From Nereida sp965655635 (GTDB lineage: Bacteria > Pseudomonadota > Alphaproteobacteria > Rhodobacterales > Rhodobacteraceae), in the NCBI RefSeq assembly GCF_965655635.1, contig NZ_CBFHHE010000004.1, positions 51,376 to 115,375 of the forward strand: a stretch of DNA of 64,000 bases. Reading direction: 5' to 3'. This document shows, in pieces, positions 26,655 to 35,953 of the stretch. Each line of letters begins with the position of its first letter. The first letter of the stretch is position 1. Position numbers and translations under genes: made by a program. The notes under the pieces were generated by a model that was not told where the DNA came from, did no database searches, and was given only the letters and a program-made list of their open reading frames with translations.

Positions 26655-27424
26655 TGCAACTGGCTGGCAAGACAGCACTGATTACAGGAGCCGCCCGAGG
26701 TATCGGGCGCGCTTTTGCTGAGGCATACATCGCTGAAGGCGCGCATGTAGCGATTGCCGATATTGACGGCACACGTGCTGCAACAACTGCTGGTGAGCTA
26801 GGTGACCGTGCTATTGCTGTGCATATTGATGTCAGAGATCCAGCAAGCATTGACACCGCAGTTGCCGCTACGATTGAGCAGTTCGGTCACATCGACATTC
26901 TAATCAACAACGCGGCGGTATTTACGGCTGCACCCATCGTTGAAATTAAGCGCGCAGATTATCAACGCGTGTTCGACATCAACGTATCGGGCACACTGTT
27001 CACCATGCAAGCTGTGGCACGCCACATGATCGAACGTAGCCAAGGTGGTAAGATCATCAACATGGCCTCGCAAGCTGGTCGTCGCGGTGAACCACTCGTA
27101 GCGGTCTATTGTGCGACCAAGGCCGCAGTAATCAGCCTGACCCAATCCGCTGGTCTCGATTTGATTAAACATGGGATCAACGTAAACGCGATTTCACCCG
27201 GCGTGGTGGACGGTGAGCATTGGGACGGCGTGGATGCGTTCTTTGTCAAGCATGAGAACAAAGCACCGGGACAGAAGAAAAAAGAGGTTGGTGCCGCCGT
27301 TCCCTATGGGCGCATGGGCACAGCCCAAGACCTCACTGGCATGGCCATCTTTCTGGCCAGCGATGCGGCGAATTACATCGTGGCGCAAACATACAATGTG
27401 GATGGTGGACAATGGATGAGCTGA
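26654..27424 (+). CDS. smoS: Sorbitol (polyol) dehydrogenase, SDR family
   Basis: This short-chain dehydrogenase has 256 residues, exactly the size of Rhodobacter sorbitol dehydrogenase SmoS. The NAD-binding TGAARGIG is at 11-18, NNAA at 85-88, and the catalytic Ser139, Tyr152 and Lys156 are all present. It oxidises sorbitol to fructose and galactitol-type polyols to ketoses in related strains. It overlaps mtlK by 13 nt. Confidence 0.87.
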   Translation: MQLAGKTALITGAARGIGRAFAEAYIAEGAHVAIADIDGTRAATTAGELGDRAIAVHIDVRDPASIDTAVAATIEQFGHIDILINNAAVFTAAPIVEIKRADYQRVFDINVSGTLFTMQAVARHMIERSQGGKIINMASQAGRRGEPLVAVYCATKAAVISLTQSAGLDLIKHGINVNAISPGVVDGEHWDGVDAFFVKHENKAPGQKKKEVGAAVPYGRMGTAQDLTGMAIFLASDAANYIVAQTYNVDGGQWMS

Positions 27425-28902
27425 TCTCCCTTTCTAATGCGACGTTGGATCAACTGAGCGTTGAACACCCGCGATACGATCGCACCGCCCTCACCCCTGG
27501 TATCGTGCATATTGGCGTTGGTAATTTTCACCGCGCGCATCAGGCGTGGTATTTGCATCGTTTGATGCAAGCAGGAGAAGCCCATGATTGGGCCATTATT
27601 GGCGCAGGTGTGCGGCCCTATGATGCGGCAATGCGTGAAAAACTCTTGGCACAGGATTGCCTGACGACGTTGGTTGAACTGGACCCTGAAACCGTTTCTG
27701 CAGAAGTCGTTGGCTCCATGATTGATTACCTGCCTATCGAGGAAGGGAATGCGCCCCTCATCGCGCAAATGGCTGACCCTGCTATTCGTATTGTTGCAAT
27801 GACAGTCACTGAAAGCGGCTATTACATCGACCCCGTTACTAAAGGTTTTGACGCAGCGCATCCAGATTTGCTGCACGATGCCGCCCACCCCGACACGCCG
27901 CGCACCGCCTTTGGCGCACTGGTTGCAGCCCTCAAGCTACGCCGCGCGGCGGATCACGCGCCTTTCACAGGATTGAGCTGCGACAACTTGCAAGGCAACG
28001 GTGATATCTTGCGCCAGACTGTCGTATCGTTGGCGCGTCTTTCTGATCCAGACCTTGCGGATTGGATTGATGGCAATGCGACTTTTCCAAACTCTATGGT
28101 CGACTGTATCGCGCCCGTAACGGGTCCGAAAGAACTTGCCCTTGCGCATGATTTCGGGATCAAAGACGCCGCTGTAGTCACGCACGAAGCATTCCGCCAA
28201 TGGGTGATTGAAGACAAATTCTGCGCAGGCCGCCCCGCTTGGGACACGGTTGGAGTAACCTTCTCCGACGATGTCCACGCGTTTGAAACCATGAAAATTC
28301 GCATCCTTAATGCCGGCCATCAAGTTATCGCAAACGTTGGCGAAACACTAAGTATCGAAACGATTGCGGGCTGCATGACGCACTCGGCGATCCGTACTTT
28401 CTTTGGCAAGGTTGAGCGCGACGAGATTGCGCCAACCGTGGCACCTGTTCCCGGCAAGACACCCGCGGCTTATGTTGATTTGATCGAAGCACGTTTCTCA
28501 AACCCGCGTATTGTTGACACAACCCGCCGCGTTGCCTTTGATGGGTCTGCGCGCCACACTGGTTTCGTGTTACCTGTCCTGCATGATCAACTCGCAGCAG
28601 GTCGATCTGTGAGCGGCCTTGCCTTGGTCGAAGCTCTTTGGGCGCGAATGTGCGCCGGTACACGCGAAGACGGCACAATCATTGAAGCGAACGATCCAAT
28701 TTGGGGTGAGCTGAAAGCCACAGCATTGGAAGCGAAAGAGCAGCCTACCGCATGGCTGGACCAGAGCAATATCTACGGTGATTTGCGCGATGCAGAGCCA
28801 TTTCATGACGCTTTTTGCCGTTGGCTGACGATCATTTGGGATCAAGGATGCGTTGCGGCAATGAATGAATACACCGCCTTTGATCACAAAAAGTCTGCGT
28901 AA
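27412..28902 (+). CDS. mtlK: Mannitol 2-dehydrogenase
   Basis: This is a 496-residue long-chain polyol dehydrogenase that oxidises mannitol to fructose with NAD. The N-terminal GIVHIGVGNFHRAHQA segment (about 29-44) is the nucleotide-binding signature of the mannitol dehydrogenase family. The polyol site lies in the C-terminal helical domain, with the conserved KIRILNAGHQ motif (about 292-301). It is the last gene of the smo operon and converges on idi. Confidence 0.9.
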   Translation: MDELISLSNATLDQLSVEHPRYDRTALTPGIVHIGVGNFHRAHQAWYLHRLMQAGEAHDWAIIGAGVRPYDAAMREKLLAQDCLTTLVELDPETVSAEVVGSMIDYLPIEEGNAPLIAQMADPAIRIVAMTVTESGYYIDPVTKGFDAAHPDLLHDAAHPDTPRTAFGALVAALKLRRAADHAPFTGLSCDNLQGNGDILRQTVVSLARLSDPDLADWIDGNATFPNSMVDCIAPVTGPKELALAHDFGIKDAAVVTHEAFRQWVIEDKFCAGRPAWDTVGVTFSDDVHAFETMKIRILNAGHQVIANVGETLSIETIAGCMTHSAIRTFFGKVERDEIAPTVAPVPGKTPAAYVDLIEARFSNPRIVDTTRRVAFDGSARHTGFVLPVLHDQLAAGRSVSGLALVEALWARMCAGTREDGTIIEANDPIWGELKATALEAKEQPTAWLDQSNIYGDLRDAEPFHDAFCRWLTIIWDQGCVAAMNEYTAFDHKKSA

Positions 28903-28937
28903 CCTGCTAATCCAACTGTACTCCCCAGTCAGGTAAG

Positions 28938-28975
28938 ACCGTCACGTCGAGCGAAGAAATGCTAAACGTGACGGT
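28938..28975. terminator. Inverted repeat between convergent mtlK and idi
   Basis: A perfect 10-bp inverted repeat (ACCGTCACGT at 28938-28947, ACGTGACGGT at 28966-28975) with an 18-nt loop ends 3 nt before the idi stop. It probably serves as a two-way transcription end, although no T-run is present. Confidence 0.55.
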
Positions 28976-28978
28976 GGA

Positions 28979-29509
28979 TCAGCCGAATATTTGCTGACGG
29001 AACTGATCCATGTAAATTTTGACCCAAGGCGTAAATTGAGCCGGATCAGTGTCGATCGCTTGATCGATTTCAGCGAAAGACATCCAGCGGCAGTCCATAA
29101 CTTCCGCTGGATTAGGGTCTACACCCAAGCTTTGATCAACATGACCCACGAAAACGTCAACGACCTCGTGCTCGATCAAGCCTTGGAAAACATCCGCGCG
29201 GTATTCAACCGTGTCCGCAAACACAGGCTTAACACCAACGATCCCCAGTTCTTCGGTCAAACGGCGTTCAGCACATACCGCTGCATCCTCGTCCCAATCA
29301 GGATGCGTACAACAGGTATTCGCCCACAGAGCCGGTGTATGATATTTGCACATGGCACGCTGCTGAAGCAGCACTTTATCGCCCGCAAGTAAGAAGACAG
29401 ATACAGCCTTATGACGCAGGCCACGCTGATGCACCTCGAGTTTCTCGACCGGTGTCAGAACACCATCAACCCACGCAGGGATCATCACGTCCAAAGCTAT
29501 ATCCTTCAT
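28979..29509 (-). CDS. idi: Isopentenyl-diphosphate delta-isomerase
   Basis: Idi interconverts isopentenyl and dimethylallyl diphosphate, feeding carotenoid synthesis and the bacteriochlorophyll tail. The 176-residue Nudix-type enzyme shows the catalytic cysteine in NTCCTHP (about 66) and the acidic EEL of the Nudix helix (about 91). It lies 10 nt behind bchP, as in Rhodobacter clusters. Confidence 0.93.
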   Translation of the reverse strand: MKDIALDVMIPAWVDGVLTPVEKLEVHQRGLRHKAVSVFLLAGDKVLLQQRAMCKYHTPALWANTCCTHPDWDEDAAVCAERRLTEELGIVGVKPVFADTVEYRADVFQGLIEHEVVDVFVGHVDQSLGVDPNPAEVMDCRWMSFAEIDQAIDTDPAQFTPWVKIYMDQFRQQIFG

Positions 29510-29519
29510 CTGCGCACCC

Positions 29520-30695
29520 TTACGTTCGAAGCGGGTTCACGAGCCCCATCAGATGCGCGACGTTCTTAATACCGATCTTGATGTGCGCCAAGGGCCGTTT
29601 CGCCACCAGCTTTTTATGCATATACGCTTCGAACGTAAGCCGTTGCACGTCAATATCATGGCACAGGCTGACAAACCGTTCGCGGCGCTCGTCACTTTTA
29701 TAATACGCCTCCTGCATTGCGCCTAAAATTTTGAACACGCCTTTATGTTCGCGCATAAATAGTTTGCGTGCCAACTGCAGATCTTTCACACGACCAGACG
29801 TAAGGCACGCCGTCGCTGCAGTTGCAGCTGCACGGCCACCGGCCATCGCGTAGAAAATTCCTTCCCCAGATGACGGGGCAACAACACCAGCCGCGTCGCC
29901 CGCAAGAACAACGTCTTTGCCGTTATCCCATCGACTTAGCGGCTTAAGCGGGATAGGCGCACCTTCTTTACGCAGGGTTTTGCAACCACTCAAACCTGAC
30001 GCCATTCGCAGATCTGCCGTTGCCTGCTTAAGGTCAACGCCTTCAATGCCAGTCCCCATACCAACGCTTGCAGAGGTACCATGGGGGAAGACCCAACCGT
30101 AAAAGTCCGGCGAGATTTTACCGTCATAGATCACGTCACACCGCAGGGGGTCGTAAGCTTCGCTTAGCGTCGGCGCCTCAATAATCTCGTGGTACGCGAT
30201 TACGTAAGGAATGGTATCACCGCCAGGGACCTCGGCACGGGCAACGTCCGAGCGTGCGCCATCAGCACCAATGATCAGCTTTGTTTCCAGCGCCATTTCT
30301 TCACGAGTTTCTTTATCGCGGTAGATCACCTTTGTGCCGTCATCGCGTTCAATACGTAGAAATGTACCCGTAAAGCGCGCAACCCCTGCATCAGCCGCGC
30401 GGCATCGCAAGAATTCATCAAAGTCTTTACGGTCAACCATTCCGACGTAACCATTCTCAATCGGAATATCTACTTTCCGGCCCGTGGGACTGATCATCCG
30501 AGCCGTTGTGATCTTAGCCACGAGTTGCTCATCAGGGATACGGAATTCAGTAATTGCAACTGGTGGAATTGCACCACCGCAAGGCTTAATCCGCCCTGCC
30601 CGATCAAGCATTGCCACGGATTTTCCCGAGCGTGCCAAGTCTTCGGCAGCCGTCGCACCAGAAGGTCCACCCCCCACAACAACAACATCATACAT
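29520..30695 (-). CDS. bchP: Geranylgeranyl diphosphate/bacteriochlorophyll reductase
   Basis: BchP reduces three double bonds of the geranylgeranyl tail to give phytylated bacteriochlorophyll a. The 391-residue flavoprotein begins with a dinucleotide-binding GGGPSG (8-13), and has the GDAAG motif (about 271) that contacts FAD. It follows the PucC-family gene after 3 nt in the bchG-orf-bchP-idi run. Confidence 0.94.
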   Translation of the reverse strand: MYDVVVVGGGPSGATAAEDLARSGKSVAMLDRAGRIKPCGGAIPPVAITEFRIPDEQLVAKITTARMISPTGRKVDIPIENGYVGMVDRKDFDEFLRCRAADAGVARFTGTFLRIERDDGTKVIYRDKETREEMALETKLIIGADGARSDVARAEVPGGDTIPYVIAYHEIIEAPTLSEAYDPLRCDVIYDGKISPDFYGWVFPHGTSASVGMGTGIEGVDLKQATADLRMASGLSGCKTLRKEGAPIPLKPLSRWDNGKDVVLAGDAAGVVAPSSGEGIFYAMAGGRAAATAATACLTSGRVKDLQLARKLFMREHKGVFKILGAMQEAYYKSDERRERFVSLCHDIDVQRLTFEAYMHKKLVAKRPLAHIKIGIKNVAHLMGLVNPLRT

Positions 30696-30698
30696 TAG

Positions 30699-31979
30699 TT
30701 ATTCTCCTGCGATCAGCCGCGCGTCTGGCGCACGGTTTTCCATGGTGCGGCTAGCCATAAGCGCCGCGGCTAAAAAGAGAGATGCTTCGAGCAAAAAGAC
30801 AGCACCGAAAGCCGTCGCGTCTGGCAAAGGGCCGCGCATAAGATCAACAGCCGCGGCACCAAGAAGGCCACCGAAACCTGCGGCAATCGCTTGGGCAGCG
30901 CCCCAAAGACCCATTCGGGTCCCCTCACGTGTCTCACGACCGTCGCCCGCAAGTGCCATCATCGAGCCAATTGCAGCAACAGCGAACATACCGTTGAAAA
31001 AGCCCAAACCCACAACGAACGGCGTCAGCGGAATATGCCCCAGTTGACCGATGATCGTGATAAAGATCAGTGTCAGAGCAGAGCCAAGACAACCCGCAAC
31101 AACCCAATGGCGTAACTGGCCAAGACGAAGGCCCGTGGCGGCAATTCCTACTGTAAGCATTCCAATGAACACGCCACCGTTTTGCGCACCCGACAGGGAC
31201 GTTGATTGACCAGGCGTAAATCCAAAAACAAGGCCGGCGTAAGGCTCAAGAATAAGTTCCTGCATGAAATACGCGGTCATCGAAAGGAAAACGAAGATGG
31301 TGAATATGCGTGCTTTAGGCTCTGACCACACTTCGCGGAGACCTTCGGCAAACCCCATCGGATCAGCGGTCGAAAGGTGTGAGGTGATGCCTCTTTCAAT
31401 ACCTAGTGTAGCCAGCATCGTAACACCAACTGCAGATACACATACGATAGCAACAATCTTCAGCAGAAGTTCGGGTGAATATGGATCAAGGAACGCACCT
31501 ACAGTACCAGCGGTCACTGCAATACCGAAAATCATCATTAGCCATGTTATTGTGGCAGCTGCTGCGCGCCGATGTGGGGCCGTTGATGTAGCCAGAAACG
31601 CAAGAAGTGACGTGCCAGAGGCACCTACCCCAAGCCCGATAAGTGCGTAACTGACTATTGAAAGCAACAGCCCCGAAATCCAAAGGGTTTGCAAAAGAAC
31701 AACCCCGAGGGCTGCACCAAATCCGCCAAGCGCCAATGCAATCATGCCCAGAATGATCCAGCGCGTCCGATTGCCCCCTTGGTCACTTATGAACCCCCAA
31801 TTTGGGCGCGTCATTTGAATACCGTAATGCAACGCAACAAGAAGTCCTGGAAGGACTGCGGGCAATGCCAGTTCAATAACCATCAAACGGTTTAGGGTCG
31901 AAGTTGTGAGTACAACAATCGCACCCAAACATGTCTGGACCAGACCAAGCCGCACAATTGAGAGCCAACCAAGCGTCAT
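30699..31979 (-). CDS. PucC-family (BCD) membrane protein
   Basis: This 426-residue protein with 12 predicted helices belongs to the bacteriochlorophyll-delivery branch of the major facilitator family, with PucC and LhaA. Its place between bchG and bchP is that of orf428 in Rhodobacter. The LEPYAG segment (about 241) and the GLWGAAQAIAAG segment (about 361) are family hallmarks that recur in LhaA below. It likely channels pigment from BchG/BchP to antenna assembly. Its start overlaps the end of bchG by 4 nt. Confidence 0.85.
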   Translation of the reverse strand: MTLGWLSIVRLGLVQTCLGAIVVLTTSTLNRLMVIELALPAVLPGLLVALHYGIQMTRPNWGFISDQGGNRTRWIILGMIALALGGFGAALGVVLLQTLWISGLLLSIVSYALIGLGVGASGTSLLAFLATSTAPHRRAAAATITWLMMIFGIAVTAGTVGAFLDPYSPELLLKIVAIVCVSAVGVTMLATLGIERGITSHLSTADPMGFAEGLREVWSEPKARIFTIFVFLSMTAYFMQELILEPYAGLVFGFTPGQSTSLSGAQNGGVFIGMLTVGIAATGLRLGQLRHWVVAGCLGSALTLIFITIIGQLGHIPLTPFVVGLGFFNGMFAVAAIGSMMALAGDGRETREGTRMGLWGAAQAIAAGFGGLLGAAAVDLMRGPLPDATAFGAVFLLEASLFLAAALMASRTMENRAPDARLIAGE

Positions 31980-32878
31980 AGGCCAACCGTCCGTACTGCA
32001 AACGCAGCTATCATCATACCGCTGACATAAAGAGTGACACCTGTTCCATTATACCACGGCGCGTTACCCTTTGGGTCGTTTAGCAAAACGCGCATTGCCC
32101 AAAGTTGAAACGCAAGAACACCTGCCACAGCAAGCCCATGAAGCGGGCGGTCCCATGTAAATAAAAGACCAGCGACAATGACCTGTGGAACCGCCATAAC
32201 CCAACAGGCGAGTTTCGCTGCGCGCTCTGGACCCATTGTTACAGGCAAAGAGTTCACGCCCATCACGCGGTCGCCTTCCAGGGCCTTAAAATCGTTTAAT
32301 GTCATGATGCCATGCGCGCCAACGGCGTAGAGCAATGCAAGCAGGCAGACTTCCAAGGACGGCGCCGTCGCACTGAGAATTGCTGCGCCCGTAAACCATG
32401 GCAATCCCTCATAGGATAACCCAACAAGCCCAGGCCCCCACCATCCAGATCGCTTCAAGCGGACCGGCTCGGCAGAATAAGCCCAAGCAGCAAGCACCCC
32501 AATAATTGTGGCGCCAAAACCCCAAGAACCAAGCTGATATCCGACGGCAAGTGACAGAACGGACATACCCAGAGCAATCCAAAGACCCCAACGCCCAGGA
32601 ATACGCCCCGAAGGAATGGGGCGATCGGGCTCGTTGATCGCATCTACATGACGGTCGCACCAATCATTAGCTGCTTGCGACATCCCACACACGATGGGGC
32701 CTGCAAGCAAAACGCCCAAGATAACCAGCCACCATTGGCCGCTTGGAGAGACACCTGCACTGACAATACCGCAAAGATATGCCCACATAGGTGGGAACCA
32801 CGTGATCGGCTTGATCAGGCGGAGCATTGCACGGGGTTCGGGCAAAGTGCGGGAATGGCTAATTTCGCTGACACTCAT
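31976..32878 (-). CDS. bchG: Bacteriochlorophyll synthase
   Basis: BchG esterifies bacteriochlorophyllide a with geranylgeranyl diphosphate. The 300-residue UbiA-type prenyltransferase has the aspartate-rich motif in AANDWCDRHVDAINEPDRPI (about 67-86) and about eight helices. The start at 32878 gives the conserved N-terminus through ITWFPPMWAYLCG. No Shine-Dalgarno sequence is visible, and a PpsR-type site ends only 2 nt before the ATG. Confidence 0.93.
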   Translation of the reverse strand: MSVSEISHSRTLPEPRAMLRLIKPITWFPPMWAYLCGIVSAGVSPSGQWWLVILGVLLAGPIVCGMSQAANDWCDRHVDAINEPDRPIPSGRIPGRWGLWIALGMSVLSLAVGYQLGSWGFGATIIGVLAAWAYSAEPVRLKRSGWWGPGLVGLSYEGLPWFTGAAILSATAPSLEVCLLALLYAVGAHGIMTLNDFKALEGDRVMGVNSLPVTMGPERAAKLACWVMAVPQVIVAGLLFTWDRPLHGLAVAGVLAFQLWAMRVLLNDPKGNAPWYNGTGVTLYVSGMMIAAFAVRTVGL

Positions 32879-32879
32879 G

Positions 32880-32897
32880 TGTCAACTAAACATTACA
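32880..32897. promoter_or_regulatory. PpsR/CrtJ binding site upstream of bchG
   Basis: The sequence TGTCAACTAAACATTACA fits the PpsR consensus TGT-N12-ACA exactly. It sits 2 nt before the bchG start codon and so overlaps the 5' leader. Confidence 0.72.
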
Positions 32898-32914
32898 TTT
32901 TGCGATTCAACAAG

Positions 32915-32932
32915 TGTAAAAGCTGATTGACG
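32915..32932. promoter_or_regulatory. Near-match second PpsR site upstream of bchG
   Basis: TGTAAAAGCTGATTGACG fits TGT-N12-ACA with one mismatch in the last base. It lies 35 bp from the exact site, centre to centre, and abuts the ppsR stop codon. Paired sites are usual for PpsR. Confidence 0.5.
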
Positions 32933-34348
32933 CTATTCGTCTGTGCTTTTTGCCAAAAGGCCAAATTTACGCAGCTTCACATAAAGCGACTGTCGCGACA
33001 GACCCAGCATCTCTGCAGCTGCGACACGGTTATTGCCCGTTAACTCAACAGCCGTTTCGATGCACATTTTTTCAACAACATCAGTGGTGTCCGCAACGAT
33101 ATCTTTGAGAGTTGCGTTACCAACCAGCTCCATCACAGACTGAGCAGCATCATCACTTACAGGACCAGCAGTAGGGCGGCCTAGCTCAGCACGGCTCGTA
33201 TCACGGATGACAAAAACAAAGCTTGGGCTAGTAGTATCTGCCAAATAAGTCGCAGAAATTTCAACGGCACGGCTACCGTCATAATCTCCGATCAACTTAG
33301 TCGCGTACATCCGCATTTGACCTGTACGCGCAGCGTTCTCAAGAAGCACCTTTTGATCAACGCCCCCACGAACCAAGAAATCGCTGATCTGGCGACCTTT
33401 CACGTTCGTAATATGACCTGCATCCGCAAGAGTTAGGAAACTATCGTTAGCGGAGCGAATAACACCTAACGCATCCGTAAAGACAATTGCATCAACGCCT
33501 TCCTCATAAAAGGACTGCAAATCTTCAACAAAGGCATCGCCGATACGGCTACCGGTATCTGTATTTTCCAAACGACATAACAAAAGCTTTTCACCCGCCG
33601 CGCGGAATAGGCTCGGCTGAACAGAAAGCGTAAGTTTAGACGCCCGCACCATAAGCTCCATCGGAGCAAAACTATCCGAAATTGCAAGGTTATGCAGCGT
33701 TTCCAGCAGCTCGCCTTTGCGACGACCATCAAAGACCTGGGCAACAGCACCGCCCATCAAATCATCACGGGACGCACCCAATAGCTTTGCCGCATTACGG
33801 TTCAGATCTGCGATCCGACCAGAGGTCGCGTTAATGAAGACCAACGCATCGGTGCTCGCCTCCATTAAGACGCGATAGCGCGTGTCAAAATCGCGGCGCT
33901 GCTCGTAATCTTGTTCGAGAGCAATTTGCGTTTTCACCAGCTGCTGCTGCATTTCCGCAATCGGACGCAAGTCACGGCCAAGGATCAACAAGCTGCCATC
34001 AGGTCCAAGCCTGTGGAACGTGTATTGGATAGGAAATTGCACTGACGCTTCAACGTGGTTCAGCTCAATCGGACGCTCGCAATCAGTGCCAGCAAGAAAC
34101 AGCTCAAGCTTTGCATCAAGTTTATCGACACTTTCAGATGTCAGCACATCGCGAATATTACGCCCCTGCCAACGATGCACCGCGCCAAAGTCTGCGCCTG
34201 CTTTCTTGCTCATGACAGAGAGAACCTCGCCATGTAGCGAGATCACAAATGCCAAATCAGACGTTGCAGCAATAAGCTGGCCCAAAATGTCCGGGCTCAC
34301 CAACGGCATCGAACTACCCGCCCAATACTCTTGTCCACGCGAGGTCAT
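32933..34348 (-). CDS. ppsR: PpsR/CrtJ, redox-responsive photosynthesis repressor
   Basis: PpsR represses bacteriochlorophyll, carotenoid and antenna genes under oxygen. The 471-residue protein has an N-terminal PAS-like domain (about 15-130), two more PAS domains (about 155-265 and 278-385), and a C-terminal Fis-type helix-turn-helix with NRVAAAEMLGLSRQSLYVKL (440-459). Cys258 and Cys429 correspond to the two redox cysteines described for Rhodobacter PpsR. The start at 34348 is preferred over an ATG at 34435 because the known N-terminus (QEYW...MPLVSPDILG) begins there and a GAAGG lies upstream. Confidence 0.93.
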   Translation of the reverse strand: MTSRGQEYWAGSSMPLVSPDILGQLIAATSDLAFVISLHGEVLSVMSKKAGADFGAVHRWQGRNIRDVLTSESVDKLDAKLELFLAGTDCERPIELNHVEASVQFPIQYTFHRLGPDGSLLILGRDLRPIAEMQQQLVKTQIALEQDYEQRRDFDTRYRVLMEASTDALVFINATSGRIADLNRNAAKLLGASRDDLMGGAVAQVFDGRRKGELLETLHNLAISDSFAPMELMVRASKLTLSVQPSLFRAAGEKLLLCRLENTDTGSRIGDAFVEDLQSFYEEGVDAIVFTDALGVIRSANDSFLTLADAGHITNVKGRQISDFLVRGGVDQKVLLENAARTGQMRMYATKLIGDYDGSRAVEISATYLADTTSPSFVFVIRDTSRAELGRPTAGPVSDDAAQSVMELVGNATLKDIVADTTDVVEKMCIETAVELTGNNRVAAAEMLGLSRQSLYVKLRKFGLLAKSTDE

Positions 34349-34380
34349 GTGCGCGCCTTCAAAATCATATGCATTCTGCT

Positions 34381-35169
34381 TCAGACTTTCTTTCTCGGGC
34401 GTGGCGCGCCTTGGTTTGAAACTATCAGACCGCATTTTTGTAATGCTCTTTTCGGATCTGATTCCACATGATCTGCTCCAGTGAGTGCCTTAATATCCAG
34501 CTTCTGACTTAGGAGCGAGCCGCCTACAATAATTGGCACATGCTGCTTAGCCGTCTTGCGTATATTTAAGATACATTCACGAATATGTTCAAGTCTTTCA
34601 CCATCAGATGCGGATATCATAATTGCGTCATATGACGATTTAGACACTTCTTCTGCGACCACCTTCACAGGCTTATCCATCAGCAATCGACACGAGACGC
34701 CGGACCGGCGCAATTGTGCAGCAGCAACTCCCGCACCCAGAGTGTGATAATCCCGCTCTAAAACGACCATCAGGACGCTTGGTCCAACAACAACTTTATT
34801 GGCGTTCGCCTGTGCGGCTGGCGGCATCAAATCGCGCAGCATACCCTGAAGACGCGCAACCGCGATGGTCACATCTGCAAAGCTTGCCTCATCTTTGCAC
34901 CACTGATCGCCCATCACACGAGCAGCCTCTGGAATGTAGACGTCACAAATTTCTTCGTCTGTCAGACCAAGCATCTTGGCTTCTGTGCGCCAAACATCAC
35001 GGGCGCTCGGGTCATAGTCCCTGATAGCACTGCACAATGAAAACAAAACATCGGGCCGCGCATCGCTCAAGGCATTTGCGCGCTCGTCCGCGAGCTTCAT
35101 CAAAACCCGTTCGGCGAGACTATCAACTTTCGGGGCGTGGCGGCGCTGGCTGATCTTTCGATCCGACAT
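34381..35169 (-). CDS. ppaA: PpaA/AerR, cobalamin-binding antirepressor of PpsR
   Basis: PpaA (AerR) modulates PpsR/CrtJ in response to light through a bound cobalamin. The 262-residue protein has an N-terminal helical segment (about 15-115) and a C-terminal B12-binding domain with the DxHxxG motif as Asp140, His142 and Gly145. The GGSLL loop (about 219) also fits. The start at 35169 has a GGAG upstream and gives the usual MSD-type N-terminus. It is located directly upstream of ppsR and divergent from bchF, as in other Rhodobacteraceae. Confidence 0.88.
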   Translation of the reverse strand: MSDRKISQRRHAPKVDSLAERVLMKLADERANALSDARPDVLFSLCSAIRDYDPSARDVWRTEAKMLGLTDEEICDVYIPEAARVMGDQWCKDEASFADVTIAVARLQGMLRDLMPPAAQANANKVVVGPSVLMVVLERDYHTLGAGVAAAQLRRSGVSCRLLMDKPVKVVAEEVSKSSYDAIMISASDGERLEHIRECILNIRKTAKQHVPIIVGGSLLSQKLDIKALTGADHVESDPKRALQKCGLIVSNQGAPRPRKKV

Positions 35170-35267
35170 TTTAGCTCCTAATGACCCCAAAAGGCGGGGC
35201 CGATCCAACGACTCAAACAAGCCGCTTGAAGTCATACTAACACATGTAACCTAGATTCTATACCCAT

Positions 35268-35285
35268 TGTAAAAAGAATTAGACA
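35268..35285. promoter_or_regulatory. PpsR binding site 1 between ppaA and bchF
   Basis: TGTAAAAAGAATTAGACA matches TGT-N12-ACA exactly. It lies about 100 nt upstream of ppaA and 168 nt upstream of bchF, with a second exact site 112 bp away. Confidence 0.72.
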
Positions 35286-35379
35286 CCACGGGGTATTCCC
35301 AAGGCTCAAACACCAAACTTCGCACAGAATGCAAAGCCCAGCTTACAAATGCTCACTTTGGCATATGTCAACTCTTGGG

Positions 35380-35397
35380 TGTAAGTTTTAGTTGACA
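35380..35397. promoter_or_regulatory. PpsR binding site 2 between ppaA and bchF
   Basis: TGTAAGTTTTAGTTGACA matches TGT-N12-ACA exactly and sits 55 nt before the bchF start, a good place to repress the bchF-cycA superoperon. Confidence 0.78.
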
Positions 35398-35452
35398 CAT
35401 TACCCATTTCAGACCACCCTCACCCCACACCACTTGTCAGGGAGTCGGTCTT

Positions 35453-35953
35453 ATGTCTGCGCAATCGTCGCACAAAAATCAGGGCCGTAGTCTCTATACA
35501 CCAGAGCAACGCGCCCGCCGAGACGCGACCATCTGGACATTCGTGCAGGGTGTTCTTGCACCCGTGCAATTCATCATTTTTCTCGTCTCCGTAGTCCTTG
35601 TTGTTAGGTACCTAATGACTGGCGAAGGTTACGCAGCGGCAACCGCATCAATTCTATTAAAAACCTTCGCGCTCTACACAATTATGGTGACAGGCGCGAT
35701 TTGGGAAAAAGTTGTGTTTGGCCGCTATCTTTTTGCGCAATCATTCTTCTGGGAAGACGCTGTAAGCTTCGTCGTGATTGCGATTCATACCTTTTATTTA
35801 TGGGCCTTATGGAGCGGCGCGCTCTCTCCCAAGGCACAAATGCTAGTCGCACTCGCAGCCTATGTAATCTATGTACTCAACGCCGCGCAATTCGTTTGGA
35901 AACTCCGGATGGCCCGCCTTGAAGCAACTCCAAATCAAGGCCTAACAGCATGA
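35453..35953 (+). CDS. bchF: 3-vinyl bacteriochlorophyllide hydratase
   Basis: BchF hydrates the C3 vinyl group on the way to bacteriochlorophyll a. The 166-residue membrane protein has four hydrophobic helices and ends in ATGA overlap with bchN. It is the first gene of a tightly packed run that continues to hemA. Confidence 0.93.
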   Translation: MSAQSSHKNQGRSLYTPEQRARRDATIWTFVQGVLAPVQFIIFLVSVVLVVRYLMTGEGYAAATASILLKTFALYTIMVTGAIWEKVVFGRYLFAQSFFWEDAVSFVVIAIHTFYLWALWSGALSPKAQMLVALAAYVIYVLNAAQFVWKLRMARLEATPNQGLTA

